NCBI GenBank assembly: GCA_965227145.1
Contig: OZ245730.1
Coordinates: 434,001 to 498,000 of the forward strand
Origin: JACKAQ01 sp965227145
Lineage (GTDB): Bacteria > Calditrichota > Calditrichia > RBG-13-44-9 > J075
Direction of reading: 5' to 3'
Length of the DNA: 64,000 nucleotides
The first letter of the stretch is position 1; every line of letters begins with the position of its first letter. Shown piece after piece: positions 11,601 to 18,691 of this stretch. The notes beneath the pieces were generated by a model. The model saw nothing but the letters and a program-made list of their open reading frames with translations. It did not search any database and was not told the DNA's origin. The position numbers were made by a program, and so were the translations under genes.

Positions 11601-14600
11601 GGGCATAACCGATGTAAACAACAATCCAGCCGGAGCGACGGTCTTTTCCTCGGTTCTGCAGGATACGGCAACCGTGTCCGTTGTTAACAGCGGCACGGTT
11701 CAGATCAGCAATTTTGCGATCATCACGCCATCCGGCGCGGTGGACAGCACTATCTCCACCGGACAGCAGTTTACGCTTCAGGCACAGGTGTTGTTTGCCG
11801 GAAACCTGGTTAGCGGCACCCGGAAAGTGACGCTTGCGTTACCGGATAACAGCGGATTCACCACCAATTCACCACTGGAAATTACCGCCGGTCAAAACGG
11901 TGTTACCACCGCCAGTTGGTTGATCGTTGCGCCATCCGATACGTTGTTGAAAGAACTGATCAGCGACACACGTCGCGGAGAGTCTGCCGAACAGGCATTG
12001 AAACGGGCATTCGATTTCACGCTGACCGCCACTGCCACAGACGGCAGCAGCGGGTTGCCGTTACCGGATACGCAACTGCTGACGGTTCAGTTATTTGAGC
12101 GGGCGAAGTTGAGCATCGCCGCGTCAATCGTTTCACCGGCAGGTGCGATAGACCGGACATTATCTACCCGACAGTTTTTTGATGTTAACATCAGCATTTC
12201 GAATAGCGGACTCGCTGGCACGAGTGACTCCAGCGAAGTCACGTTGGTCATCCCAACCGGATATCAACTGATTTCCGGCAATAACCCATTGATTTTGGCA
12301 ACCGGCGATACACAGCAAATTCGCCTGCGGGCACCGCAAACCGCCCACACGGATGCCCGGAATTTGGGCATTCAACTTACAACGCCTGCGCTGGACGAAA
12401 ACACAGGTGCAGCCGCACAGGTGCTGGTCAGCGATGCGACCATCGCCGGATTGCGCACGGAACGCCGCGCAGACTTGAGCCTCAACATCAGCAGTATTGG
12501 CAGTTATTCCACCGGTCGCACCGGTTTGCCTATCACCGTTGAAATCCGCAATTCCGGTCAGGCCGGCATTACGCCGAATCTCGTTCCGGTTCGCGTAGAA
12601 ATTGGTGATCTGAATGTCATCCAATTTACCGGGAATCCATCTGCTATTGCAGATACGATCAATATTTCGATTAACGAAGCTACCGGTTTGGGAACGGGAA
12701 CTGTACTGATCAACACCCTGAATAATATTGCCTCAACCAACCTCACCGGAACGCTATTGAGCGATAGTCTTCAGGATGAAAACAATAATTATAATGATAC
12801 GACTGTTGTCGTGAGCATTCCGGGCGCCGTTGAACAAATTTCTGTTATCGAAAGTGGCGGCGTTAATGTTACCCGTCTGGAAATTACCCAGCCCGTCGGC
12901 GCAACCGATAGCACAGTATCTACCCGTCAAATATTTACGGTTGAGGCTGGTTATGGCTTCGATACCGTTTTGGATACCGGCAGAACCGCAGCCATCCAAT
13001 TGCCCGCCGGGTACATCGCACCAAATGATACGCAAACCGTCAGCGGCGATAACGGCACGGTGAGCTGGCAGGTTACGGCACCGGCAACGGCCTCTGTTGA
13101 GGTCGATAGCATCCGGGTTGTTCTGAATGCCCTGCGGGATATCGGTGGCGGTTCAACCGATCCTGTCTCCACAAACCGGTCAATTCCTGTGACGACCGTT
13201 GATCGCGTGAATCTGGTTTTGGAGACATCCATCGATTCACCCGAAGGTGCAACAGACGGTGAATTTTCCACCGGGCAAACCTTTGATTTTAAAATGAAAA
13301 TCACCAATTCCGGTACCGCAAATACTGAGCCGGGCGATCTCAACCAACTCAGTATTCAGTTGCCTGCCGGTTATACCACGCCGGTTTCAATTTTCACTTT
13401 TGCAACGGGTGATTCCGTAACATTGACAATCACCGCACCGGCAACCGCCAGTCCGTTGGCTTCCATAACGGCGCAAATTGATTCAGCTGCCAATGACGAA
13501 AATACCGGTGAACCGGCGTTCGTGAGTGTCGGCACGCGCCAGACCGCCGTCCGAACGGTTGCCAAAGCGGATTTGCGGATTTCTGTTTCGACACTGCAAA
13601 GTTTTTCAACCGATACAGATAGTTTGCCAGTAACGCTTTCCGTCGGCAACTTCGGTACTGCGGGTGTAAATGCAGAATTCGTTCCGGTAAAGGTGACCAT
13701 CGATCCCAATTTGGTTCAGTTTGAAAACAGCCCCAGCGATACAATGACGTTTTTGGTAAAACTGGACAGCACTCGTCAAATTTACCTCAACAGCCAGAGT
13801 GTTCAGGATACCGCAGCAATTCGCGGGGATTTGGTGCTCAATGCCATTCAGGATGAAAATACCAACCAGCGCGTATTTTCGTCAGATTCTTCCGCAACGG
13901 ATTCGGTTGAAATTGTGTCCGGTGGCAGTGTGAATATTTCATCGTTTGAAATCACCAACCCGGCAGGTGCGACAGACAGCACCATCTCCACCAGCCAGGA
14001 ATTTGAATTGAATGTAACTGTAGATTTCCTCGGGAATCTGCAAGGTAACAGCCAAAATATTCAATTGTTTTTACCACAAAACGGCGGTTTTACAACGAAT
14101 TCGCCGTTGCGGATTACAAATATTTCCGGTTCAGTGGATACGACCTGGACCATCCGGGCACCGGTGAATATTCAACTGCCGGCGACCTTCGATTTTGTTG
14201 TTCGTGCTGTTGCCAGAGATGGCAGCAGTGGTCTGGACAGAATTGAAAATGATACCTTAACTGTACTTGTGCAAACAGCACCCAGCCTAGCGGTTCGCGG
14301 AAACATCATTTCGCCGGCAGGTGCAATTGACCGGACGCTCAGCACCGGGCAAACCTTTGATTTGCGGGTTGGTGTGGAAAATCAGGTGACAGGCGGTGCA
14401 GGAACAACCGACGCCAACACGGTGGAAGTTCAACTGCCAACCGGATTTACCATCGGCGATAGCAGCGGAACAACCGTTATCCAATTGGCAACCGGCACAT
14501 TCGATACGCTGAAAGTTACCGCGTCACCAATTGCCACAACAACGCTGGATTCAATAAAAATAAACCTGACCAGCGCCGCACTGGATTCCAACAGCAACGC

Positions 14601-17600
14601 AGCCGCAGCAATTGGTGTTGGCGAACGGATTCTGGAAAATCTGCGGGTGGTTGAAAAAGCCAATCTGGCGGTTTCGCTGAGCACGGAAAGCCAATTCTCC
14701 GCCGGAAGGGATAGCCTGTTGGTCACCATTCAGGTGCAAAACAGCGGTGCGGCTCGAATTACGCCAATAACCGTTCCGGTGACGGTTGAAATCGACACAG
14801 CATATTTCAGATTTTCCGATGGCTCGACGGATACAACGCAATCGATAAATGTCGTTTTGACGAACGGTGTCGGCATTGGCAGCAGCAGTTTCTATATCAA
14901 TAGCCTGACAAATTTAGGTACCACGCCAATCCGTGCGGTGATCGACACAGCCGCAATTAAGGATGAAAACACAAATGCAACTGCTTTTGCCAGCGTGCCG
15001 GAATCCAGCGCCGATGTTGAAATTGTTGAATCAGCAATGGTTACCGTTGGCAATTTGCAAATTAGTGCGCCGGTTGCCGGACGTGATACGGTATCATCCG
15101 GGCAACAGTTTTCGGTTACTACCAATCTTACTTTTAGCGGGAATGTTGCCCCAACCGGGCGAACCGCAACCATCAGCCTGCCGGATGGATTCGTTGCCCT
15201 ATCGGATACGCAGCGGACAATCTCGCCGGATTCCACTTCCGTAACCTGGAAAATTATCGCGCCAAACGCCAATTTGCTTTCGTCGGAAGGCGTCCAAAAC
15301 GGCACACGCGGTAATTCGCCACAGTCCATTTTGGCAGATTCGCTGAATATTTCTGTCAGCGCCGAAGGCATTGACATCAGCGGCGGTGCCACGCCACCGG
15401 CAGCAGATACGATCGGTTTCTGGCTGGTAAATCGTGCGCAACTGAGCGTATTCTCAGAAATTATCGCACCGGACGGTGCTATCGACGGCACCATCAGCAC
15501 AGAACAGTGGTTCGATGTGCGTGTTTGGGTGGAAAATAGCGGCGAAGCAACAACGACCGGTAATAATCAAGTGACTGTCAAAGTACCGACAAGTTTCCAA
15601 ATTGTGGGCTCAGCCGTAGGTGACAGCGCAGATATTTCAATCGGCACCGGGGAAGCAGAAGATGCTACCGTGCGCATATTTGCCGACGCAGATGTGCCGA
15701 GCGGACAACCACAAATTTCTGCAATTTTGCAAGCCGCAGCAACCGATGCAAACCGGAATAAACCGGCGGATATTTTGCAAAAAACATCTGCGTTCAACGT
15801 TGGTGTTGTGCAGAAAGCGCTGTTGCAGGCAGACAGCCTGATCGCCAGCGCAGATATCGTCGCACCGGAACAGCCATTCACCCTGCGCGGATTTGTGACG
15901 AATACCGGAACCGCAAAACTGCTGCCGAATGACAGCGTTTATGTTACGCTGGAATACGACGATACCCAGTTTACCATTTCGAACGGCACAGCCGAACGCC
16001 GCCGGAAATTGATCAACAATCGTGCGGAATTTATCTGGCAATTGCAGGCGAATACCGGTATCACGCCAAATAATTATGACTTTACAGCACGGATTGTTGC
16101 TGATACCGCAAAAGATGAAAATACGAATGATTACGCAGCGATTGCTGCGGACACAGTCGCATCATTTAACATGCAGGTGGTTGAAACCGGCGGCGCAACC
16201 ATAAGCGCTGCCTACATCAACGCACCAGGAACAACCGAAATTACCGCATCCGGTTTACAGCGCGTTCGCATCTTTTTGCAACCGCAACTGGTCGGCGATT
16301 TTTCAACGGCACGGGCGAAGTTGAGCCTGCCGCAAAATTATTTTGCCGTCGATTCGCTGACAGCAAATATTTTGGATAACGGTCTGGTTGAGTGGCAGTT
16401 GGATCTGCCCGACACGACTTCCAGCGGTCAAACGTTGAATTTTGCGCTGGATATCCGGGCGGTTTCTGCGATAAACAACGCTATTTCGGAAGACAGCGAC
16501 ACGCTCAAAATCACGCTCCAAAAACGGGCAAACCTCTCGATTACTGGCAATGTGGTGGAAACGCTGTTTAACGATGTGGTTAGCCAGGGCGATACCATCA
16601 CCTATCGGGCGGTGGTCAGCAATCTCGGCGAAGCCGGCGTACTCGCAACACCTACGGGTGAAGTGACCCTTTCGCTCGGTGAAAAATTATTCTTGCTCGA
16701 TGGCGAAACCCCCACAAAACCGTTTGGCATCGATCAGCCGGTAGAGTGGCAGGTTCGCGCAGAAGAAAATTCCGCGATAGCCGGATTGTTAAACCAGATC
16801 AACGAAACCCGCGCTGAAAAATCGCGATTGCTGATGCTGCAATCCGCCAATCAGGTGGATGAAAGCGGCGGCAGCGATGCGCGCCAGCGGGAACTGAATC
16901 AACAATTGGAGGGACTGGTTCAGCAACTTACCGCACTCGCAGATCCGTCCCATTTGACAGCGCGGATTACCCGAAGTGCCCGCGACGCCAACACCGGTTC
17001 AACCGCGTTTGTGTCGGTCGATAGCGTTCGCCGCGATGTGCAAATTGCCGAACCGGTTTCGGCAAGCATTCTGTCGCTGCAATTGTTAAATGATATAACC
17101 AGCCAGCCGCTCAGCACGGTTTCTACCGGACAGGTGTTCACGGTTTCAGCGCTCACCGATTTTGTCGGTGCGGTGATCGAAAAACGCGGAACGCTCGAAT
17201 TGCCGGAGGGCTACACCATTCTCGATGGCGATTCCACAAAATCTGTCAATGCGGATAACACCATTCGCTGGAAAGTGAGTTCGCCAACGATCATCTCCGG
17301 CGGATCGCCGCAGCAAATCAAATTGGTGATCTCCGGACGCGATCAAAATGGTGATCCCGGAATAACCGATCCGGTTCAACTGAACAACGACTCGACCGGC
17401 ATTACCGTCGAGCCAAAAACCAATTTGCAGTTTTACACACCGGATCCGGCATTCAGTCTCACCGCAAGCGAGCAATTCACCATTCGCGCCGTGATTAAAA
17501 ATGACAATTTTGGCGGCGCCGATGCGACCGGTGGCGGAACGGTCCAATTAACGAATATCAGTTCAGCATTTACAATTGATGCGGGAACGCCTGCAACGCA

Positions 17601-18627
17601 AAATTTCACAATTGATGCAGGTGTGGACAGCGCGATTGTCAGCTGGAACATCACCGCGCCGGCCGGGAATGTGAGTACCACGGCAACGTTGCGGCTCACT
17701 CAAATTCCGCTGGATGAAAATACGCAAACCACTGCCAGTGTGAACACAACGACGGAAACGGTTGACATCAACATGGTGCCGACCCAGCTGGAACTGCGCA
17801 TAATTGACGAAGTGACGCTGAACGAAGGCAGTTATACAGCCGGACAGCAAAATCTGGCGGTGTTCGGTTTGGCGTTCAGAAACCCGAATCCTGCCGAAAT
17901 TATCCGAGTGGATTCGATTCATATTCGTGTTACGGAAAACGAATCCAACGTGCCGGATATCCAAAATTTGTTGTCACGAATGGAAATGGTCAGTTGGGGA
18001 TTTTATCAAACAAGCCCGAACGGCAATGCAACACCACCGGATCAATTGATTAGCGTGGCAATATCTGATCCGGGTTCGAATCCGGTGCAACTGATATTTG
18101 ACCAGCCGTTGCAGATTCCAGCCGGCGAGAGCGACAGTCTGGTGTTGCGCATCGATTTATCCGGCGCACAGCTGAACCGCAATTTCAATCTGTCGATCAG
18201 CAATGTGTGGGCACGCGGCGCATCCTCAAATCCGGCAGATGTGCTGGACGGTTTCGGCACACCGATCATCAATTCCGGTTCGATCAAGTCCGGCGGTATT
18301 ACCATTCTTTCCGGCGACCCGGAAGTGGCGTTCCGCAACTATCCCAACCCGTTTGGGAAAGACAGCAACAACGGCTCGGGGCTGACCTTTTTCTCATTCG
18401 TAATGGAAAGCGGCAGCGAAGCGACCATCAGCATTTATACCCTCACCGGTCAACTGGTCTATCGCCAAACCGAATCCGGGCTGGATAGCGGCGGCAGGTT
18501 GTATAACAGAACGCTGTTCTGGAATGGTAAAAACGATGTTGGGCAAACTGTGGTGAACGGTGTTTACATCGCAATTCTGGAAGCCAACGGGCGGCAGTAC
18601 ACCACAAAGGTTGCATTCGTAAAATAG
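2623..18627 (+). CDS. Giant secreted surface protein (5334 aa) with Ig-like repeats and a type IX-like C-terminal sorting domain
   Basis: One uninterrupted 16-kb reading frame. Residues 1-23 are a signal peptide ending in VWA. Residues 25-250 resemble the nidogen-like N-terminal modules of large adhesins (LYVSSNGWMSFHDY). Residues 420-700 hold Big_1/invasin-like Ig domains (EITVRDANGNGVANVPVSF, FRLVDQFENPISDSTVSF). The rest is a long array of beta-sandwich modules resembling CARDB domains. From about residue 2040 a motif P-x-GA-x-D-x(3)-ST-x-Q-x-F recurs about 13 times. A D-x-N-x-N/G motif also recurs at module ends (DENTN, DTNSN). A helical, coiled-coil-like insert interrupts the array at about 4711-4790. 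Residues 5232-5334 form a FlgD/Por-type sorting domain (NYPNPFG, ISIYTLTGQLV, NGVYIAILEANG). The protein is expected to be exported by Sec and then secreted to the surface by a type IX-like system, as an adhesin or surface-layer fibre. The following gene encodes a PorV-like barrel. Substrate and binding partner are unknown. Confidence 0.85.
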   Translation: MMNSVTRLILILLCVSLPLQVWADKGGPSNQGLKWADNTGSSTDASFHWINIGSGHRLTPVNNDLVYSVPMPFSFNFYGTDYNTLYVSSNGWMSFHDYATNNDFISSNDDLTTMPQNDPPDTLIAATWDDIRYQAPNAGIDTLTIGTFPYRRFLVQYTEINKQQLPYPDSASLTMQVVFYETTNIIKKQYLTPGTLTGGNPIGATVGIRLAESPVSDQLQFLYNQNFLEDELAILYYPSANTNLSANLSLNADADTVVQGTQNQEFTLNVNALDLNQPNTYLDGMGKADVVRITPAFGGAVVPNIRLTEAVVDNEQSFFLLNSPNPPSEAQSTVLGNIATWFYNGTNLIVQFPPFAVKDSVNLTYQLDIPDDREGTVNFLTEIYSRAETGQSYSALVPFVIVTTANTLTLTPLADSVGVVGSQLPNGQDFEITVRDANGNGVANVPVSFVIESIPSGSQNTTLTNYFISTSPTTGTARTQLTFGTKVGTYQVRAYANTTPLSVLFTAYAIADAPDSILIVSNSSVAGQFGQALADSVRFRLVDQFENPISDSTVSFIPVSGSVNPVSRTTNVAGEAATSWTLGQTGSPQLLSAQWTDGTNTANSANVTATVTTGAATALELITLRGIAGEDSAAAIAGEEVTFTVRAVDAFGNPVSGTTIDFEALPGYTVNFDSDQLITDSNGRVTNVVSTDVAQDSTFFRAIIAGTDTLDLHVYHLNYVAGSLSPTVTDPGASVGFSVQIENPSPRTVTLNSSGTLFEFSEGATTFSAALASGSTVLPGANTLQFATTTINSNFSISSFTPELTLAGTGTNNRLNGTILLPANSLQLFDVDITLSALTPSTVTEGRPATFTAQLSNTGSGNVTLSPTGSFLSFSDDTVYLDQSFAIPGGGAPVAITFTTNQILSNNDTNDYPSSVTLSGFRNGLPFDTTLTTGLQQILVQRVPNVIVNTISVAPNTVSQGRDSVLVTLTFRNNGTNRATAEIDLANDVTLATSQLSGIRPQETTTLSIPANTNSSPVTFYFNIASNYPTGTDNALTTYRLVDINSDIADTLTTTAAVANEFNVVSRSSLSITNAALSTNLVVPGQTGIVLNIDLQNSGAADARINSGDVDLIFNNNHILTPSTAFPVTVTGGGGLSNLSYTLTVDPNSAIGFDPLDVSISYLDTLSGKSYTLAGTDLDSLEIRSAIPASDLQIQKVTAPAQVVQGQSGLNTFVRLKNLNATTSIQVDSLLLFSGNTGISGSILTALPVTIAAGDTAQFAFSLDIGGAATTGNSIVDARFKATELRFGTTLSDTGAVNPATVTVFRPAALSFSLESIEPDTVSQGQSGIIYSARLQNGVSGDFRAIANIDTVSLNVSSGITATRVSPVELPFSLASGTTQLVQFRLDVPAAVPAGTYSLAASATGADSISGSALSATATNVNLEVQAAATLAATAISIVKNATSRDSAYVGQQDLIVTATVQNNSTAPAMLDNVSLVIKNALNNDLGYPVQLLTNNLPVTLSSGATTDVQFSVDIPGNLLTNDFPVFFGAIVSGEDVNSGASLIDTTLSLKTLQIFTAPDIANTATFLDTTGYGPGETATFHVRVTNNGGTPLVLSGSTQLVLKKITDLNTTFTVPVDLTNSPAFIGANTDTTLQFSPITLNTTGTYQVTANVLGSAFGDAQSFTDISTNTAITVGDSVNINATLALSDNAAIIGDLLTATLSLENNTMVDLETDDGDSTRLELRYADNNELLSIEAFDSVVTIQSGIPSQLNWDFTVPLSARSGVVNVNAIVSLNNGDISIIRQQSFEIQTGVIVSYDTGSLAPDSVVAGQTTQFIARFINTGSTDLLVDRDSSFIEFTDGSLTYSANVAESFVISGNDTSEIFFQSKQIPVGFSTGNFDVSFHLFGDLSNGDTLTALDTTVANEIAVISPATIVVDSLSLSPVTMIAGAENIEARYYLRNTGQSAAQIRSITSRFLDAADGDASSFWSLQSQDPVAVDTLLGSDTLLVRRFFRLSNNIPNGQYRGRAEIRYNDIRRPNTVVTFNNPTPEDTVDVLERATLVFSGAITSPAGAIDETVSTLQSFNWQLDLSLKPGSGPLQVDDSTTIFLDFRNKGFYLDAGLTRDTLTIRMFPDETRDIPIWAGNTARVSVLSAVITDTSLSGDGVTPALIDGPNAATLEMEIQRRAALAARWVDGPMVVGTQQFTLKGVIENNGTAGVLPNTAQALLTYPNAVYSLDSGLEDQTVTIGDTIEYLFTALAATSDTSDFVLSIGPATAALDTNSNAAAFIADTSDVKTIELSTDDVTVVAVIDSSEGAKDGVVSTGQTFIIAASYQYTNVVDTGKTAIISLPPGYSTPNETVSIGTNNGVVYWAVRAPNTVSPQQNINIEFSGYRDTGGTPALVSATVPIAIETVTQARLTLQASIVEPSGAIDGVVSTDQGFGLRVLVSKTGTALTSGSNTLNLSLPANYLFSGDTTFTLQTGVADTLQITAPNIASVLDTISVTLQTAANDTNTNVPATVLNDQRDIAVRTVAKADLALAITAPDSFSTSTSGMQVQLQVSNLGTAGVSADSIPVLVEIDPNVFHFSDDGTDASRTFNVGLSGSSGSRTISLISQSQTGSSEIRGTLQLTGITDVNNNPAGATVFSSVLQDTATVSVVNSGTVQISNFAIITPSGAVDSTISTGQQFTLQAQVLFAGNLVSGTRKVTLGLPDNSGFTTNSPLEITAGQNGVTTASWLIVAPSDTLLKELISDTRRGESAEQALKRAFDFTLTATATDGSSGLPLPDTQLLTVQLFERAKLSIAASIVSPAGAIDGVISTDQAFGLQIAITNSGAAGTTGLDTVLVSLPTGYSPSDTTIYLATGSADTLQLTAPSTASALSSISAELTGAALDENSNNAATIATGLREIAIQTVAKADLALAITAPDSFSTSTSGMQVQLQVSNLGTAGVSADSIPVLVEIDPNVFHFSDDGTDASRTFNVGLSGSRGSRTISLISQSQIGSSEIRGTLQLTGITDVNNNPAGATVFSSVLQDTATVSVVNSGTVQISNFAIITPSGAVDSTISTGQQFTLQAQVLFAGNLVSGTRKVTLALPDNSGFTTNSPLEITAGQNGVTTASWLIVAPSDTLLKELISDTRRGESAEQALKRAFDFTLTATATDGSSGLPLPDTQLLTVQLFERAKLSIAASIVSPAGAIDRTLSTRQFFDVNISISNSGLAGTSDSSEVTLVIPTGYQLISGNNPLILATGDTQQIRLRAPQTAHTDARNLGIQLTTPALDENTGAAAQVLVSDATIAGLRTERRADLSLNISSIGSYSTGRTGLPITVEIRNSGQAGITPNLVPVRVEIGDLNVIQFTGNPSAIADTINISINEATGLGTGTVLINTLNNIASTNLTGTLLSDSLQDENNNYNDTTVVVSIPGAVEQISVIESGGVNVTRLEITQPVGATDSTVSTRQIFTVEAGYGFDTVLDTGRTAAIQLPAGYIAPNDTQTVSGDNGTVSWQVTAPATASVEVDSIRVVLNALRDIGGGSTDPVSTNRSIPVTTVDRVNLVLETSIDSPEGATDGEFSTGQTFDFKMKITNSGTANTEPGDLNQLSIQLPAGYTTPVSIFTFATGDSVTLTITAPATASPLASITAQIDSAANDENTGEPAFVSVGTRQTAVRTVAKADLRISVSTLQSFSTDTDSLPVTLSVGNFGTAGVNAEFVPVKVTIDPNLVQFENSPSDTMTFLVKLDSTRQIYLNSQSVQDTAAIRGDLVLNAIQDENTNQRVFSSDSSATDSVEIVSGGSVNISSFEITNPAGATDSTISTSQEFELNVTVDFLGNLQGNSQNIQLFLPQNGGFTTNSPLRITNISGSVDTTWTIRAPVNIQLPATFDFVVRAVARDGSSGLDRIENDTLTVLVQTAPSLAVRGNIISPAGAIDRTLSTGQTFDLRVGVENQVTGGAGTTDANTVEVQLPTGFTIGDSSGTTVIQLATGTFDTLKVTASPIATTTLDSIKINLTSAALDSNSNAAAAIGVGERILENLRVVEKANLAVSLSTESQFSAGRDSLLVTIQVQNSGAARITPITVPVTVEIDTAYFRFSDGSTDTTQSINVVLTNGVGIGSSSFYINSLTNLGTTPIRAVIDTAAIKDENTNATAFASVPESSADVEIVESAMVTVGNLQISAPVAGRDTVSSGQQFSVTTNLTFSGNVAPTGRTATISLPDGFVALSDTQRTISPDSTSVTWKIIAPNANLLSSEGVQNGTRGNSPQSILADSLNISVSAEGIDISGGATPPAADTIGFWLVNRAQLSVFSEIIAPDGAIDGTISTEQWFDVRVWVENSGEATTTGNNQVTVKVPTSFQIVGSAVGDSADISIGTGEAEDATVRIFADADVPSGQPQISAILQAAATDANRNKPADILQKTSAFNVGVVQKALLQADSLIASADIVAPEQPFTLRGFVTNTGTAKLLPNDSVYVTLEYDDTQFTISNGTAERRRKLINNRAEFIWQLQANTGITPNNYDFTARIVADTAKDENTNDYAAIAADTVASFNMQVVETGGATISAAYINAPGTTEITASGLQRVRIFLQPQLVGDFSTARAKLSLPQNYFAVDSLTANILDNGLVEWQLDLPDTTSSGQTLNFALDIRAVSAINNAISEDSDTLKITLQKRANLSITGNVVETLFNDVVSQGDTITYRAVVSNLGEAGVLATPTGEVTLSLGEKLFLLDGETPTKPFGIDQPVEWQVRAEENSAIAGLLNQINETRAEKSRLLMLQSANQVDESGGSDARQRELNQQLEGLVQQLTALADPSHLTARITRSARDANTGSTAFVSVDSVRRDVQIAEPVSASILSLQLLNDITSQPLSTVSTGQVFTVSALTDFVGAVIEKRGTLELPEGYTILDGDSTKSVNADNTIRWKVSSPTIISGGSPQQIKLVISGRDQNGDPGITDPVQLNNDSTGITVEPKTNLQFYTPDPAFSLTASEQFTIRAVIKNDNFGGADATGGGTVQLTNISSAFTIDAGTPATQNFTIDAGVDSAIVSWNITAPAGNVSTTATLRLTQIPLDENTQTTASVNTTTETVDINMVPTQLELRIIDEVTLNEGSYTAGQQNLAVFGLAFRNPNPAEIIRVDSIHIRVTENESNVPDIQNLLSRMEMVSWGFYQTSPNGNATPPDQLISVAISDPGSNPVQLIFDQPLQIPAGESDSLVLRIDLSGAQLNRNFNLSISNVWARGASSNPADVLDGFGTPIINSGSIKSGGITILSGDPEVAFRNYPNPFGKDSNNGSGLTFFSFVMESGSEATISIYTLTGQLVYRQTESGLDSGGRLYNRTLFWNGKNDVGQTVVNGVYIAILEANGRQYTTKVAFVK
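10158..11009 (+). repeat. Copy 1 of an 852-bp near-identical direct repeat inside the giant gene
   Basis: This segment encodes 284 residues, from VAKADLALAI to SPAGAID. It reappears 1143 bp downstream at 11301-12152. By eye I count about 22 mismatches, so identity is close to 97 percent. The repeat length and the offset are both multiples of three, so the reading frame is kept. It spans one and a half structural modules, including the PSGAVDSTISTGQQF motif. Confidence 0.9.
11301..12152 (+). repeat. Copy 2 of the 852-bp direct repeat inside the giant gene
   Basis: Partner of 10158-11009. Only three amino acids differ (S to R in SGSSGSR, T to I in SQTGSS, G to A in LGLPDN) among roughly 22 nucleotide changes. 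Most differences are therefore synonymous, which points to a fairly recent duplication, or to gene conversion, under purifying selection. Confidence 0.9.
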
Positions 18628-18691
18628 TGTAAATATTAAATTTGTAAAAAATGCTTTGCGGTTGTATTCAACATAGAGCAATGGACAGAAC

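Noticed and set aside
14892..15500. 202-codon minus-strand frame inside the giant gene
   Set aside because: The repeat-rich giant gene produces many antisense frames at recurring offsets; none has a ribosome binding site with sensible protein features.
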